Position numbers and translations under genes: made by a program
Notes under the pieces: model-generated
Seen by the model: the letters and a program-made list of their open reading frames with translations, nothing else
What the model was told of the DNA's origin: nothing
Database searches by the model: none
Shown: positions 15,447 through 23,360 of the stretch, piece by piece
Layout: every line of letters starts with the position of its first letter
Numbering within the stretch: the stretch's first letter is position 1
From: Streptomyces showdoensis
GTDB lineage: Bacteria; Actinomycetota; Actinomycetes; Streptomycetales; Streptomycetaceae
Length of the DNA: 64,000 nucleotides
Assembly: GCF_039535475.1 (NCBI RefSeq)
Contig: NZ_BAAAXG010000026.1
Span: forward strand, 248,001-312,000
Direction: 5' to 3'

Positions 15447-15963
15447 GCGGGACGGTAGCGGCGGGCAGGACCTCGTTACCGCCGTGGCGCGACTATTCGA
15501 CAAAGAACGCGCACACCAACTCTTCAAGACACCGACCGCAAATCTGGGAACGAACGGCGCTCCGCAACATCCGGATAAGCGACGTGCGGGCGGACACGGG
15601 CCGACTCTCGATGATGAGGTTTCCTATCTGCTGCCCGTAGACCCGGAAGTGGCCGAGGAAACTCCGGGCGCCTTTCATAGTCCCCGCGAGTGGTGGGCGG
15701 ACTACGCGCCGGCTGTGCATCGCTGGGAAGTGCTTATGGGTACCCCGGCCCCGATTCCTGTGGAGTTCGGCCCGCGCGGTGGTCGACGTCTCGCCGCAGT
15801 GTTCGCGGAATGGCTTATGGGGTTGCCACGGGGGTGGATCACTCACATTCCGGGGCTCAACCGTGCTCGGCAGCTCAAGGCAGTCGGTAACGGAGTGGTG
15901 AGCCAACAGGCTTTCGCGGCCTACCTGCATCTACTGAATCACAAGGGGGACGAGCATGGGTAA
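15094..15963 (+). CDS. DNA cytosine-5 methyltransferase, C-terminal part (+1 frame)
   Basis: The +1 frame carries the target-recognition and C-terminal region: LLPTPLASDATKGPDFARDE, APQHPDKRRAGGHGPTLDDE, WWADYAPAVHRWEVLMGTPA and LMGLPRGW. Motif IX/X is LKAVGNGVVSQQAFAAYL. Only the part after about 15397 is needed to complete the enzyme. Slipping forward one base at CCC-C (15393-15396) gives FLIASPTPTPLASDA and a protein of about 350 residues, normal for this group. The upstream part of this frame (15094-15396) also resembles recognition-region sequence (SWRTYPPSETGASRTYSRDW), so an overlapping second polypeptide, as in two-subunit m5C enzymes, is possible. Alternatives are a mutation or an assembly error. 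Confidence 0.6.
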   Translation: MRWTSLRQVSPARTSATQGSGRGFTVRGRVSGKAYSGPFAFFDHGSFSWRTYPPSETGASRTYSRDWPRHGTTQDGVAIGLPQLEPPTTAIDGFSSLPLLPTPLASDATKGPDFARDERDGSGGQDLVTAVARLFDKERAHQLFKTPTANLGTNGAPQHPDKRRAGGHGPTLDDEVSYLLPVDPEVAEETPGAFHSPREWWADYAPAVHRWEVLMGTPAPIPVEFGPRGGRRLAAVFAEWLMGLPRGWITHIPGLNRARQLKAVGNGVVSQQAFAAYLHLLNHKGDEHG

Positions 15964-16237
15964 GCGCGGTGTTGTCACCGACTACAGCGGCGAGGAACTT
16001 TACCGAGACGATCTAGTGGCGTATGCCGCTCGACAGGGGAACCGAGTTCGGATGGTTGACGCCATCGTGGACAAGGTGACGACGCGGCTTGTTGACGGGC
16101 GTCTTCGCGCGATGCTGCGCGTACAGCCGACCGGAGTTGAGTCCGGATTCACGAAGCGCCGGTCCCTCCGAAAGGAGTGGATTAGCGCCGAACACGTGCG
16201 GCTCATCATCCCGGCTGTTACGGGCGAGCGGCACTAA
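15956..16237 (+). CDS. Hypothetical phage protein
   Basis: This 93-residue protein starts at ATG 15956, overlapping the methyltransferase end by eight bases, with AAGGGGGAC upstream. It is basic and beta-rich (GEELYRDDLVAYAARQGNRV, MVDAIVDKVTTRL, MLRVQPTG) and ends KEWISAEHVRLIIPAVTG. The pattern of a short strand-rich domain with conserved Arg could suit a nucleic-acid-binding SH3-like fold, but no family is recognised. A strong hairpin follows the gene. Confidence 0.6.
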   Translation: MGKRGVVTDYSGEELYRDDLVAYAARQGNRVRMVDAIVDKVTTRLVDGRLRAMLRVQPTGVESGFTKRRSLRKEWISAEHVRLIIPAVTGERH

Positions 16238-16250
16238 GAGCGACGACCAG

Positions 16251-16307
16251 GCAGAGGGCCGGGCGACCGAAACGGGTTGTCCGGCCCTCTGCTGTGTGGG
16301 GGGACGA
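16251..16307 (+). terminator. 12-bp hairpin directly before a small gene
   Basis: GCAGAGGGCCGG (16251-16262) pairs perfectly with CCGGCCCTCTGC (16281-16292). GTGTGGGGGG follows and provides the ribosome-binding site of ATG 16308. There is no T tract, so this copy is more a structured leader than a classical terminator. Confidence 0.55.
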
Positions 16308-16493
16308 ATGATCTACGAAATATCTGCCGACTACGCGCCCCCTATCGGGGACGTGCGCGAACTGTCGGCCGGCGACGAGCTTCACCTTTACGACGGTTGG
16401 AAGTCTCGTCCGGACTGGCTGCGGTATCTCGCTGCGGCAGCACACGCCATGGGCCGGGGCTGCGTCATCCGCCAGGGGGCCGACCTTGGCTAA
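16308..16493 (+). CDS. Small hypothetical phage protein
   Basis: This 61-residue protein starts at ATG 16308 after GGGGGGACGA. It reads IYEISADYAPPIGDVRELSA, then ELHLYDGWKSRPDWL, and ends AHAMGRGCVIRQGADLG. The aromatic/acidic composition suggests a small folded domain of unknown role. The stop lies eight bases into the next gene, which starts at TTG 16486, so it is coupled to the resolvase-like nuclease. No family is recognised. Confidence 0.55.
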   Translation: MIYEISADYAPPIGDVRELSAGDELHLYDGWKSRPDWLRYLAAAAHAMGRGCVIRQGADLG

Positions 16494-17010
16494 CCCGAAC
16501 AAGGCACGCGGTACGGCATGGGAGAGCGCCGTACGGGACTTCCTGAATCGGTTTCTCGGGCTGGTCAACGAGCGCGGCACGTTCGTGGACCCCTTCGACG
16601 GCATGAACATCCGCCGGGCTGCGCAAGAGGGCGCCACGGACGTGGGCGACGTGCACGCGGTCCCGTTCATTCTCGAATGTAAGGACGTGGCGAGCGCCGC
16701 TGTTCCGACGTGGCTGCGGCAAGCCGAAGTCGAAGCCCGGCACGCGGGCTTCCCGTACGGCGTGGTCGTGCACAAGACCCGCCGGGCCCCGGTCCACGCG
16801 GGCCGCGTCCACTTCACTGTCCGTACGTGGACCCGGGTCCGGCTCGCCCTCGGGCACACGAGCCGCACCATGGCCGAGCTGTACGGCGGCACGTTCACGG
16901 TGCGCGGGCTCGACACGGGCCGCTGGTACGTGTCCCTGCCCCTGTGGGACTTCGCGTCTCTGCTCGCGGACTACCGCGCTCGCTCGGGGGTGAGCCGTGC
17001 TGTTCGCTGA
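16486..17010 (+). CDS. Holliday-junction-resolvase-like PD-(D/E)XK nuclease
   Basis: This 174-residue protein begins at TTG 16486 behind CCAGGGGGC. GTAWESAVRDFLNRFLG, EGATDVGDVHAVPFILECKD and WLRQAEVEARHAGFPYGVVV spell the E...GD...ExK...QAE arrangement of Hjc-like and other small PD-(D/E)XK endonucleases. The likely substrate is branched replication or recombination DNA, fitting its location directly before the primase-helicase. The C-terminal half (VRLALGHTSRTMAELYGGTF) is variable in such proteins. It overlaps the primase start by 14 bases. Confidence 0.68.
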   Translation: MANPNKARGTAWESAVRDFLNRFLGLVNERGTFVDPFDGMNIRRAAQEGATDVGDVHAVPFILECKDVASAAVPTWLRQAEVEARHAGFPYGVVVHKTRRAPVHAGRVHFTVRTWTRVRLALGHTSRTMAELYGGTFTVRGLDTGRWYVSLPLWDFASLLADYRARSGVSRAVR

Positions 17011-19432
17011 TCTGCTCTCCCGCTTCGACGACGTCGCCGAGCACCAGGACGGCGGGTACGTCGCACGCTGCCCCGCCCACGACGACGGACGCCCGAGCCT
17101 CCGCCTATGGCGGGGCGAGGACCTGAAAGTACGGATCACCTGCCGTGCCGGCTGCGATACGGGCGACGTGATCGGCGCGGTACGGCTCGGCTGGTCCGAC
17201 CTATTCGACGTGTCCGGCCCCGGAGCTACGGTGTCCGCCGCCCGGCCCGAGCTGGTACCCACGCGTCTGGTCGCTGGTCTCGGCGCGTACGTCGACCGGA
17301 CGTCGGCAGCCCTCGGGGACTGGTCGTCCGAGTGGGCCGGGCGAACCCGGGACTATCTCGCGAAGCGCTTCGGCCTCGATGTCGAGACCGCGATAGATCT
17401 CGGCATCGGCGTGGACCCCGGGGACCAGGGTGACGTGTTCCCGTACTTGTCTCGGCAGTACCGGGCTCACCCCCGGCTCACTGTCCCGCTGCACGGGTGG
17501 GACGGAGTGGCCCGAGGACTACAGGGACGGGACCTCTCCGGCGACTGCCCCGCGCGGTGGCTCTCCCTGGTCAACCCGCGCGGTCACCGCTGGTCCCCGT
17601 ACGGCGTGTTCCGCGGCGCGGGCGGATATGGCACGGTCCTGGTCTGCGAGGGTCCCGGAGACGCGCTCACGGCCGTTGCGTGCGGGTATGACGCCGTGGC
17701 CATCCGCGGTGCTTCCCTCGCCGGCTCGCCCGAGCTGGTGGCCGAGCTTGCCGAGGGGCTGCGAGGCTCGCTCGTCATCCTCGCCGGCGACGCTGACCGG
17801 GCGGGCTCGGGCTTCACCGCCCGGCTCGCTGCCGGTCTCGCCGAGCATGGAGTTACGGCGTACGCGCTCGAAATTCCGCGCCCCGGTTGGGACTTGACCG
17901 ACTGGCGCGAGGATGGGCCCGAGCGGTTCGCCACCGAGCTACACCGTGCGGTCAAGGCAGCCAAGCCCGTACGCGGTTCCGCGGACGCCGAGGACGAAGC
18001 CCGCTCCGCCGAGCTTGCCGAGCGCACCGGAGCCGAGTCGGTCACCCGGGACCAGGGCGCCGAAGCCGCCGAGATCCTGGCCCGGCTCGTGGGGCAGCTC
18101 GGCGAGAGCGACGCCATGAACGCGCACGCCTTGATCGCGTGGTGCGGGGGCCGCATCCGGTACGCCGCGGGGCTCGGGTTCTACACGTGGGATGGCTCGG
18201 TGTGGGTCCGCAGTGACACCCGCGTCCGGCAGGAAATCCACCGCATGGGGGCCGCTCTCGTCCTCGCAGGACAGACACAGGCTGCTCGCGGGTTCACGAT
18301 GACGAGCCGCATTGACTCACTCATGACGGAACTCAAGTCGGTTCCGTCTGTGCGGGTAGAGGCAGCCGATTTCGACAACCGCCCGGATTTGCTCGCTTTC
18401 AGGAACGGGGTCGTGGATCTCCGCACGGGTCGGCTCCGTCTGCACGACATGCGCGACATGCTCACGTACGGGCTCGACCTTGATTACCGGCCGGAAGCGG
18501 TGTGTCCGCGGTGGGAAACCTTCCTCGCCGAGATCTTCCCCGGTATGCCGGACATGCCCGCATATATTCAGCGTCTCGTGGGCTACGGCATTACCGGACA
18601 CGTCACGGAACAGAGCTTCGCCGTGCTTTGGGGGAAGGGAGCCAACGGGAAGTCAGTGCTTGTCGACACCCTCACGGCCGTATTCCGCGCTATCAGCAAG
18701 ACGACGCCGTTTGCGACGTTTGAAGCGAAGTCCAGCGGCGGCATTCCAAACGACATTGCGGCACTACGCGGTGCCCGGCTGGTCATGGCGTCCGAGGGTG
18801 AGAGCGGGGCGCCCATGTCCGAAGCGATCCTAAAGCGGGTAACCGGTAAGGACATGATCTCGGCCCGCTATCTGCGACGGGAGTTCTTCGAATTCAAGCC
18901 GTCGTTTCTCCTGATGCTCGCGACCAACCACAAGCCGAAGTTTAAGAGTCAGGACGAGGGGCTTTGGCGTCGCGTCAAGCTGTTGCCGTTCCTGCGGTAC
19001 TTCGCTCCCCACGAGCGGGATACCGAGCTGGACGCGAAGCTACTGGAGGAAGCCGAGGGCATCGCCGCTTGGGCGGTCCGCGGGGCCGTCGACTGGTACC
19101 GGGGCGGGCTGCGAGACCCGCAGGTCATCACGGGTGCCTCACAGGAGTACCGGGAGACGAGCGACCAGCTAGCCGGCTTCTTCCCCGGTGTCCTGGAGCC
19201 CGCCGACGACGACCACGTGATGAACGGCAACGAAGCCTTTAACGCGTATCTCGAATGGTGCGAAGCCGAAAACCTACCCGCAAAGGAACGGTGGACCCGA
19301 CGCGCCTTCTATGACGCCATGGAAGAACGCGGAATCTACCGCCGAAAGACCATGCGCGGTATCGCTCTCGTGGGTCTCCGGGAGGCCGACGCGAGCCCCG
19401 ACGCAGCGGGGCCGGGAATCTTCGCCAACTGA
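16997..19432 (+). CDS. Primase-helicase (zinc-TOPRIM primase fused to D5/SF3 helicase)
   Basis: This 811-residue protein combines priming and unwinding at the phage fork. CPAHDDGRPSLRL (about residue 25) and CRAGCDTGD (about 52) form a CHC2-like zinc site. TOPRIM motifs are VLVCEGPGDALTAVA (about 214) and ILAGDADRAGSGF (about 261). A D5_N-like linker (DLRTGRLRLHDMRDMLTYGL) leads to the helicase: GKGANGKSVLVDT Walker A (about 545), RLVMASEGE Walker B (about 594) and MLATNHKPKF sensor (about 642). The SF3/D5 type is common in temperate actinophages and phage-plasmids. The GTG at 16997 overlaps the upstream gene. A 14-bp terminator-like hairpin follows, before the polymerase. Confidence 0.88.
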   Translation: MLFADLLSRFDDVAEHQDGGYVARCPAHDDGRPSLRLWRGEDLKVRITCRAGCDTGDVIGAVRLGWSDLFDVSGPGATVSAARPELVPTRLVAGLGAYVDRTSAALGDWSSEWAGRTRDYLAKRFGLDVETAIDLGIGVDPGDQGDVFPYLSRQYRAHPRLTVPLHGWDGVARGLQGRDLSGDCPARWLSLVNPRGHRWSPYGVFRGAGGYGTVLVCEGPGDALTAVACGYDAVAIRGASLAGSPELVAELAEGLRGSLVILAGDADRAGSGFTARLAAGLAEHGVTAYALEIPRPGWDLTDWREDGPERFATELHRAVKAAKPVRGSADAEDEARSAELAERTGAESVTRDQGAEAAEILARLVGQLGESDAMNAHALIAWCGGRIRYAAGLGFYTWDGSVWVRSDTRVRQEIHRMGAALVLAGQTQAARGFTMTSRIDSLMTELKSVPSVRVEAADFDNRPDLLAFRNGVVDLRTGRLRLHDMRDMLTYGLDLDYRPEAVCPRWETFLAEIFPGMPDMPAYIQRLVGYGITGHVTEQSFAVLWGKGANGKSVLVDTLTAVFRAISKTTPFATFEAKSSGGIPNDIAALRGARLVMASEGESGAPMSEAILKRVTGKDMISARYLRREFFEFKPSFLLMLATNHKPKFKSQDEGLWRRVKLLPFLRYFAPHERDTELDAKLLEEAEGIAAWAVRGAVDWYRGGLRDPQVITGASQEYRETSDQLAGFFPGVLEPADDDHVMNGNEAFNAYLEWCEAENLPAKERWTRRAFYDAMEERGIYRRKTMRGIALVGLREADASPDAAGPGIFAN

Positions 19433-19446
19433 CGCACACCACATAC

Positions 19447-19500
19447 GCGGGTCGTCCACCAATTCACGGTGGGCGGCCCGCTTTTCGTTTAGGGGGACCC
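19447..19500 (+). terminator. 14-bp hairpin + T tract running into the polymerase ribosome-binding site
   Basis: GCGGGTCGTCCACC (19447-19460) pairs with GGTGGGCGGCCCGC (19468-19481) with two G-U pairs and a 7-base loop. TTTTCGTTT follows, and AGGGGG (19491-19496) starts right after it, four bases before the ATG 19501. Terminator and initiation region touch each other. Confidence 0.65.
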
Positions 19501-21354
19501 ATGCTGACTTTCCGCCACACCGTGGCCGGCGAGTCGGTCACCGTGAACGTGCCCGAGGACACCACCGATCTCAAGCTCTTTTGGGATTGGCTCAACCGGG
19601 CCCGGGAACGGGGACCGATCGCGCTGGACACCGAGACAACCGGACTCAACATCTACTCGGCCGGCTATCGGCTCCGTACCGTGCAATTCGGCGACGCACA
19701 CGAAGCGTGGGTGCTGCTGTACGAACAGGGCGGATACCACGCACAGTATGCTCGGGAGGCAATCCCGCGGTGCCGCGAAGTACTCATCCACAACGCTGCC
19801 TTTGACTGGCTCGTCCTGGACGAGCACGCGGGCATACGGCTGGAAGATCTCGCGCCGCACACCACGGATACGCGCATCCTCGCCGCGCTTATAGACCCGC
19901 GGCAGCCATCCGAGGGCGGGGCAGGAACCGCGCTCAAGCCCCTTTCAGCGAAGTGGATTGACCCCGCGGCCCCGGACACGCAGGGCGGGCTTACGCGCGT
20001 CTTCAACAGCTTGGGGTTCACGAAAGAGACCGGGTGGGCCGGTATCCCGCTCACGCACCCCACGTACCTTCTGTACGCCGGTCTCGACGTCATCTTGACG
20101 GCTCGGCTCGCTCCGGTGCTCCGCCGAGAGCTGGACCGGCTCGGCGTCCGGCACCAGCTCGTCACGTACGAACACGAGATAGCCCGCATCTGCGCAGTGA
20201 TGCAGCGCGCGGGGCTGCTCGTGGACCAGGACTACACGTCGACCCTCGCGGGCCGGCTCGCCGAGGAAGCCGAGCGCTACGCGACCGTGGCAGCTCGATA
20301 CGGCGTGACGAAGGTGGGCAGCTCGGCGCAGGTGACCGAAGCCCTCTTGGGCATGGGTGAGCGGCTAACCGAGCGGACCAAGGGCGGGGCGCTCGCAACG
20401 GATAAGACTGTCCTACTCCCGCTTGCCGACCTTGATCGGGACTGGCAGCGCATCGGGGCTCGGCAGCCAAATGCCCTCGCAGACGCGGTGCTTCGGGCCA
20501 AGCGGGCCGGCAAGTGGGGCAAGACCTACGCCGAAGCATTCCTAGCGAACCTCAGCACCGCGGGACGTATCCACCCCACCGTGTCGCCCCTCGCGGCACG
20601 GACAGGCCGCATGTCCGTCACGGCCGGACTGCACCAACTCCCGTCCTCGGATCACATGATCCGCCGCGCGATCCTCGCCGAGCCCGGACACGTCATGGTG
20701 TCGACCGACTTTCAGGCCGTGGAAATGCGGGTCCTCGCAGCACTCGCCAACGTCCGCCGCATGAAAGAAGGGTTCATCAACGGTGGCGACGAGTTCGACA
20801 TTCACACGTACACGGCAAAGCTGATCAAGGGCGAGAATGCAACCCCGCGGCACCGGAAGATTTTCAAGGGCGCTGGATTCGGAAAGGTGTACGGGGGTGG
20901 AGTCGCGACGATCGCGAAGCAGACCGGTGCCGAGGAAGCCGAGATTGCGCAAGCGGTAGCCGCTTACGACCGGGCTTTTCCGGAGATCAAGCGCGCGTCG
21001 TCGCGGTGGCAGCGACAGGCTTTCCAGAACCGTATGGTCTTCATTTCTGCGACCGGTCGCCGGCTCCCGTTGGACCGGGACCGCACTTACAGTGTCGTGA
21101 ATTATGCCTGCCAGTCTGCGGCGCGTGATCTGCTCGGCCAAGCGCTACTCAACATCGAGGGTGCCGGGCTGCTCGAATACTGCCGCCTCCCTATCCATGA
21201 CGAAGTCTTGGCGTCCGTGCCGCAGCGTGACGCCGAGGACATCGCGCGGGAGTTCCAGCGCTGCATGTCTATGGACCTGTACGACGTGCCCATCACGGCT
21301 GACCCCGAGATCGGCGGTCGCTCGTGGGGCTCGCTGTACGGCGCTGACTACTGA
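19501..21354 (+). CDS. DNA polymerase I-type (family A) with 3'-5' exonuclease
   Basis: This 617-residue enzyme replicates the phage genome. The exonuclease domain has ALDTETTGLN (Exo I, about residue 39), LIHNAAFDWLVLD (Exo II) and a later D in TDTRILAALIDP. Polymerase motifs are SPLAARTGRMSVTAG, MVSTDFQAVEMRVLA (motif A, about 399), RHRKIFKGAGFGKVYGGG (motif B, about 450) and RLPIHDEVLASVP (motif C, about 561). There is no 5'-3' exonuclease domain, as usual for phage enzymes. The ATG at 19501 has AGGGGG upstream. It is followed by a 395-base non-coding region with promoter-like and palindromic elements. Confidence 0.92.
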   Translation: MLTFRHTVAGESVTVNVPEDTTDLKLFWDWLNRARERGPIALDTETTGLNIYSAGYRLRTVQFGDAHEAWVLLYEQGGYHAQYAREAIPRCREVLIHNAAFDWLVLDEHAGIRLEDLAPHTTDTRILAALIDPRQPSEGGAGTALKPLSAKWIDPAAPDTQGGLTRVFNSLGFTKETGWAGIPLTHPTYLLYAGLDVILTARLAPVLRRELDRLGVRHQLVTYEHEIARICAVMQRAGLLVDQDYTSTLAGRLAEEAERYATVAARYGVTKVGSSAQVTEALLGMGERLTERTKGGALATDKTVLLPLADLDRDWQRIGARQPNALADAVLRAKRAGKWGKTYAEAFLANLSTAGRIHPTVSPLAARTGRMSVTAGLHQLPSSDHMIRRAILAEPGHVMVSTDFQAVEMRVLAALANVRRMKEGFINGGDEFDIHTYTAKLIKGENATPRHRKIFKGAGFGKVYGGGVATIAKQTGAEEAEIAQAVAAYDRAFPEIKRASSRWQRQAFQNRMVFISATGRRLPLDRDRTYSVVNYACQSAARDLLGQALLNIEGAGLLEYCRLPIHDEVLASVPQRDAEDIAREFQRCMSMDLYDVPITADPEIGGRSWGSLYGADY

Positions 21355-21533
21355 TTCAGCGCCCTGACCTGCGAAAAGCGCCGTCACCGCGTCCGCGCGG
21401 ACACGTGAGCAAGCGGGAGGGTTGCCCTCCGTTTGGTCACGAATCGAGCAATGACGACACGTCAGATAACGGTCACGTGCCCAATCCAGAACCTTTGTCC
21501 GTTTAAGCGAAGATAACGCACGAATCTATGGCG

Positions 21534-21562
21534 TTGTCCGCTCCGTGATGCCGACCTAATTT
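21534..21562 (+). promoter_or_regulatory. Sigma-70-like promoter upstream of the sigma-like gene
   Basis: TTGTCC (21534-21539) and TAATTT (21557-21562) are separated by 17 bases. This matches the vegetative consensus well for a GC-rich host. Transcription would pass the following hairpin and reach the sigma-like gene. Confidence 0.5.
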
Positions 21563-21593
21563 CGGTGCCACGCAGCGACAAGGCAATGCGCAA

Positions 21594-21625
21594 GCCCCGT
21601 CCTGCTCATCCGGGACGGGGCATTT
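21594..21625 (+). terminator. Hairpin + T tract with CATGCCC leader
   Basis: GCCCCGTCC (21594-21602) pairs with GGACGGGGC (21613-21621), followed by ATTTTCATGCCC. It shares the CATGCCC part of the repeated leader modules, but the distance to the next gene is longer here. Confidence 0.55.
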
Positions 21626-21749
21626 TCATGCCCTTTTGCAAGGCGCATTGCATTCGAGCCGAGGGGCTTCTATGCCCTTTTCCGCTCCGTTCCGGGACCC
21701 CCTTGGTCCCCACAGGGACCAAAGCCCCCAAGACACGGAGCCACGGTCC

Positions 21750-22556
21750 ATGACGCACCTCACCCATGCCCAAATCGCCGCCGCCAAGAACAACGACTTG
21801 GGCGCGATTACGGAAATCATTCGGGAAACTGAAACGCTTATATCGTCCCGCGCGCGTTACTATGCGGGCTCTGCCATGGAGCACGGGAACACCCTTGCCG
21901 AAGACCTCAGGCAGACCGGCCGCATAGCGGTCTGGCAGTGCATAGGGAAGTTCGAGGGAGACGCCCCCGCAGCTTTCATGGCCTACATTGACCGACACGT
22001 CAACGCGACCATGTTGGAAACGCTGCGAGCGGAAACCCGCCCCGGAGTCACCGCCCGCGCGGCCAAAGATTTTGAGTCCGCGCTTGTCCTCGCAGGCGGA
22101 GACCCGTACGAAGCCGAGCGCATCGCGGCGAGCGACGCCATGGGCGACCGCAGGATGACCCCCGAGCACGCCTATGCGGCCCGGCTCTCGTGGCTCGGCC
22201 TGGACTACATTGACCGGCCCGTCCCGTGCGAGGACGGAGAAACGTTCACCCTCGCCGAGAAGATCGAGCGCGAGACCGGGACCCCCGCCGAGCTGATCAC
22301 CCCCGCGGACATCGCGTCGCACCGCCGGACCGTCATCCATGACCAGGTACACCGCACGCTCGGTCTGCTCTCCGAGCGGCAGCGCCACGTACTCAAGGCC
22401 GACCACGGTATTGCCCCGGTCGGGTACTACGGCGACGGGCCGGACGCCGACCTGGCGGACGACATGGGCGTGACCACAGAACAGGTCAGGCAAGCCCGGA
22501 AGAAGGGCAAGGCTCGTTTCTCCGAGCTGTACCGAGCTGGTGCACGCGCATGGTGA
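21750..22556 (+). CDS. Sigma-factor-like protein
   Basis: This 268-residue protein resembles phage-encoded sigma-70-like factors of Streptomyces siphophages. A region-2-like stretch reads LAEDLRQTGRIAVWQCIGKF with FMAYIDRHVNATMLETLRAE. A region-4-like C-terminus has RTLGLLSERQRHVLKADHGI and LADDMGVTTEQVRQARKKGK. It could direct host polymerase to late genes or be a remnant DNA-binding protein. The start is taken at ATG 21750 (THLTHAQIAAAKNNDL). ATG 21672 has a better GAGGGG site and would add 26 low-complexity residues. It overlaps the next small gene. Activity as a true sigma factor is inferred. Confidence 0.65.
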   Translation: MTHLTHAQIAAAKNNDLGAITEIIRETETLISSRARYYAGSAMEHGNTLAEDLRQTGRIAVWQCIGKFEGDAPAAFMAYIDRHVNATMLETLRAETRPGVTARAAKDFESALVLAGGDPYEAERIAASDAMGDRRMTPEHAYAARLSWLGLDYIDRPVPCEDGETFTLAEKIERETGTPAELITPADIASHRRTVIHDQVHRTLGLLSERQRHVLKADHGIAPVGYYGDGPDADLADDMGVTTEQVRQARKKGKARFSELYRAGARAW

Positions 22557-22720
22557 CGCTCCAGACCCGCGACGGCGGCACGGTCACGGTGACTCGACAC
22601 GGCGCCCTGGTGGACATGCACCTTCGGAATGCGGCCGGCCGCACGGTCGCCACCGTTGTCAGACCTGTGTGTGAGGCTGCACGACTGCTGCCCGAGCTGC
22701 GTGGGCACAGCGGGGCGTAA
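22550..22720 (+). CDS. Small basic hypothetical protein
   Basis: A 56-residue frame starts at ATG 22550, inside the end of the sigma-like gene, and stops at 22718-22720. It reads VTLQTRDGGTVTVTRHGALV, then a helical VCEAARLLPELRGHSGA end. The strand-strand-helix pattern and overlap with the upstream gene suggest a real, translationally coupled small protein. No family is recognised. A weak terminator follows immediately. Confidence 0.5.
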   Translation: MVTLQTRDGGTVTVTRHGALVDMHLRNAAGRTVATVVRPVCEAARLLPELRGHSGA

Positions 22721-22743
22721 ACCGGCAAGACGGTCCCTTTTTT
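22721..22743 (+). terminator. Short terminator-like hairpin
   Basis: ACCG (22721-22724) and CGGT (22731-22734) flank GCAAGA, followed by CCC and six T residues. The stem is short, so termination may be partial. Confidence 0.4.
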
Positions 22744-22860
22744 CGGTTCGACCCTCAACTACCCCCACCCGATGGCTGGATTGAGACAGGGTCATGCCCG
22801 GAAAGCAGACCGGACGGTTTGATAGTGCCTCTGACCTGCATGTCTCTGTCAAGAAACCTC

Positions 22861-22889
22861 TTGCGCGGTTCGCTGGAGTGGCCTAATCT
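22861..22889 (+). promoter_or_regulatory. Promoter candidate for the 22.9-23.6 kb genes
   Basis: TTGCGC (22861-22866) and TAATCT (22884-22889) are exactly 17 bases apart, 43 bases before the start at 22932. Together with the upstream terminator it separates a new transcription unit. Confidence 0.45.
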
Positions 22890-22931
22890 CGACGTCGCAG
22901 CCGAAGAGCTGTCCGATCTAGTGGGGTGGGT

Positions 22932-23360
22932 ATGGTTTCCGAAAGGGTCAAGATCACGACGAATCGGACTCCGTCTACGGGCGGGGTGTCGGTCGACCTG
23001 CGCGTTGACGTGTTCCAAAAGGGACCCGGCGGTCTGTTTTGGGAGTGGGTTCCCGCGCACGATGTGCCTGCGCGGCGCATCGCCGTCGCCACTGACGGGG
23101 AGCTCGCCGCGGCGCTCGCCCTGCATGGGCCCCGGGTGGCCGGGCTCCTGGAAGAGTGCGAAGAGCTGATGTGGCGCATCTCCGCGCACCACCTGCCCAC
23201 GGGCGACGTGGTGGCTCAGTGGTACTGGCAGCGCTCCGAAGAGACCGGCCGGTGGATTCCGAACAGCGAGCCGTGGGTTGTCCTTGATGACCGTGCACGG
23301 ATCGCAGCACTCCACCGTGCGCGACGACTGGCCGACCGGCGTGACCAGGGCGCGGCATGA
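22932..23360 (+). CDS. Hypothetical prophage protein
   Basis: This 142-residue protein starts at ATG 22932 (GTG 22926 is an alternative two codons upstream). It has a beta-rich N-terminus (VSVDLRVDVFQKGPGGLFWE), a helical middle (AAALALHGPRVAGLLEECEE) and QWYWQRSEETGRWIPNSEPW near the end. The C-terminal helix is Arg/Ala-rich. It overlaps the next gene by four bases (ATGA). Such proteins are widespread in Streptomyces prophages and plasmids without a known role. A good promoter lies upstream. Confidence 0.6.
   Translation: MVSERVKITTNRTPSTGGVSVDLRVDVFQKGPGGLFWEWVPAHDVPARRIAVATDGELAAALALHGPRVAGLLEECEELMWRISAHHLPTGDVVAQWYWQRSEETGRWIPNSEPWVVLDDRARIAALHRARRLADRRDQGAA

Larger units (their letters stand above)
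21355..21749. promoter_or_regulatory. 395-base regulatory region between polymerase and sigma-like gene
   Basis: No convincing gene lies here. It contains GGTCACG twice (21435-21441 and 21471-21477) flanking the palindrome TGACG-aca-CGTCA (21452-21464), two TTGTCCG copies (21495 and 21534), a sigma-70-like promoter (21534-21562) and a hairpin with T tract (21594-21625). TGACG/CGTCA is also the core of the inverted repeat at 13.1 kb. It is more AT-rich than the neighbouring coding DNA. It probably controls the right arm of the prophage. Confidence 0.55.

Noticed and set aside
22726..22780. T-loop-like GGTTCGACCC, possible tRNA
   Set aside because: No acceptor stem or anticodon arm can be folded around it; it follows a terminator-like T run.
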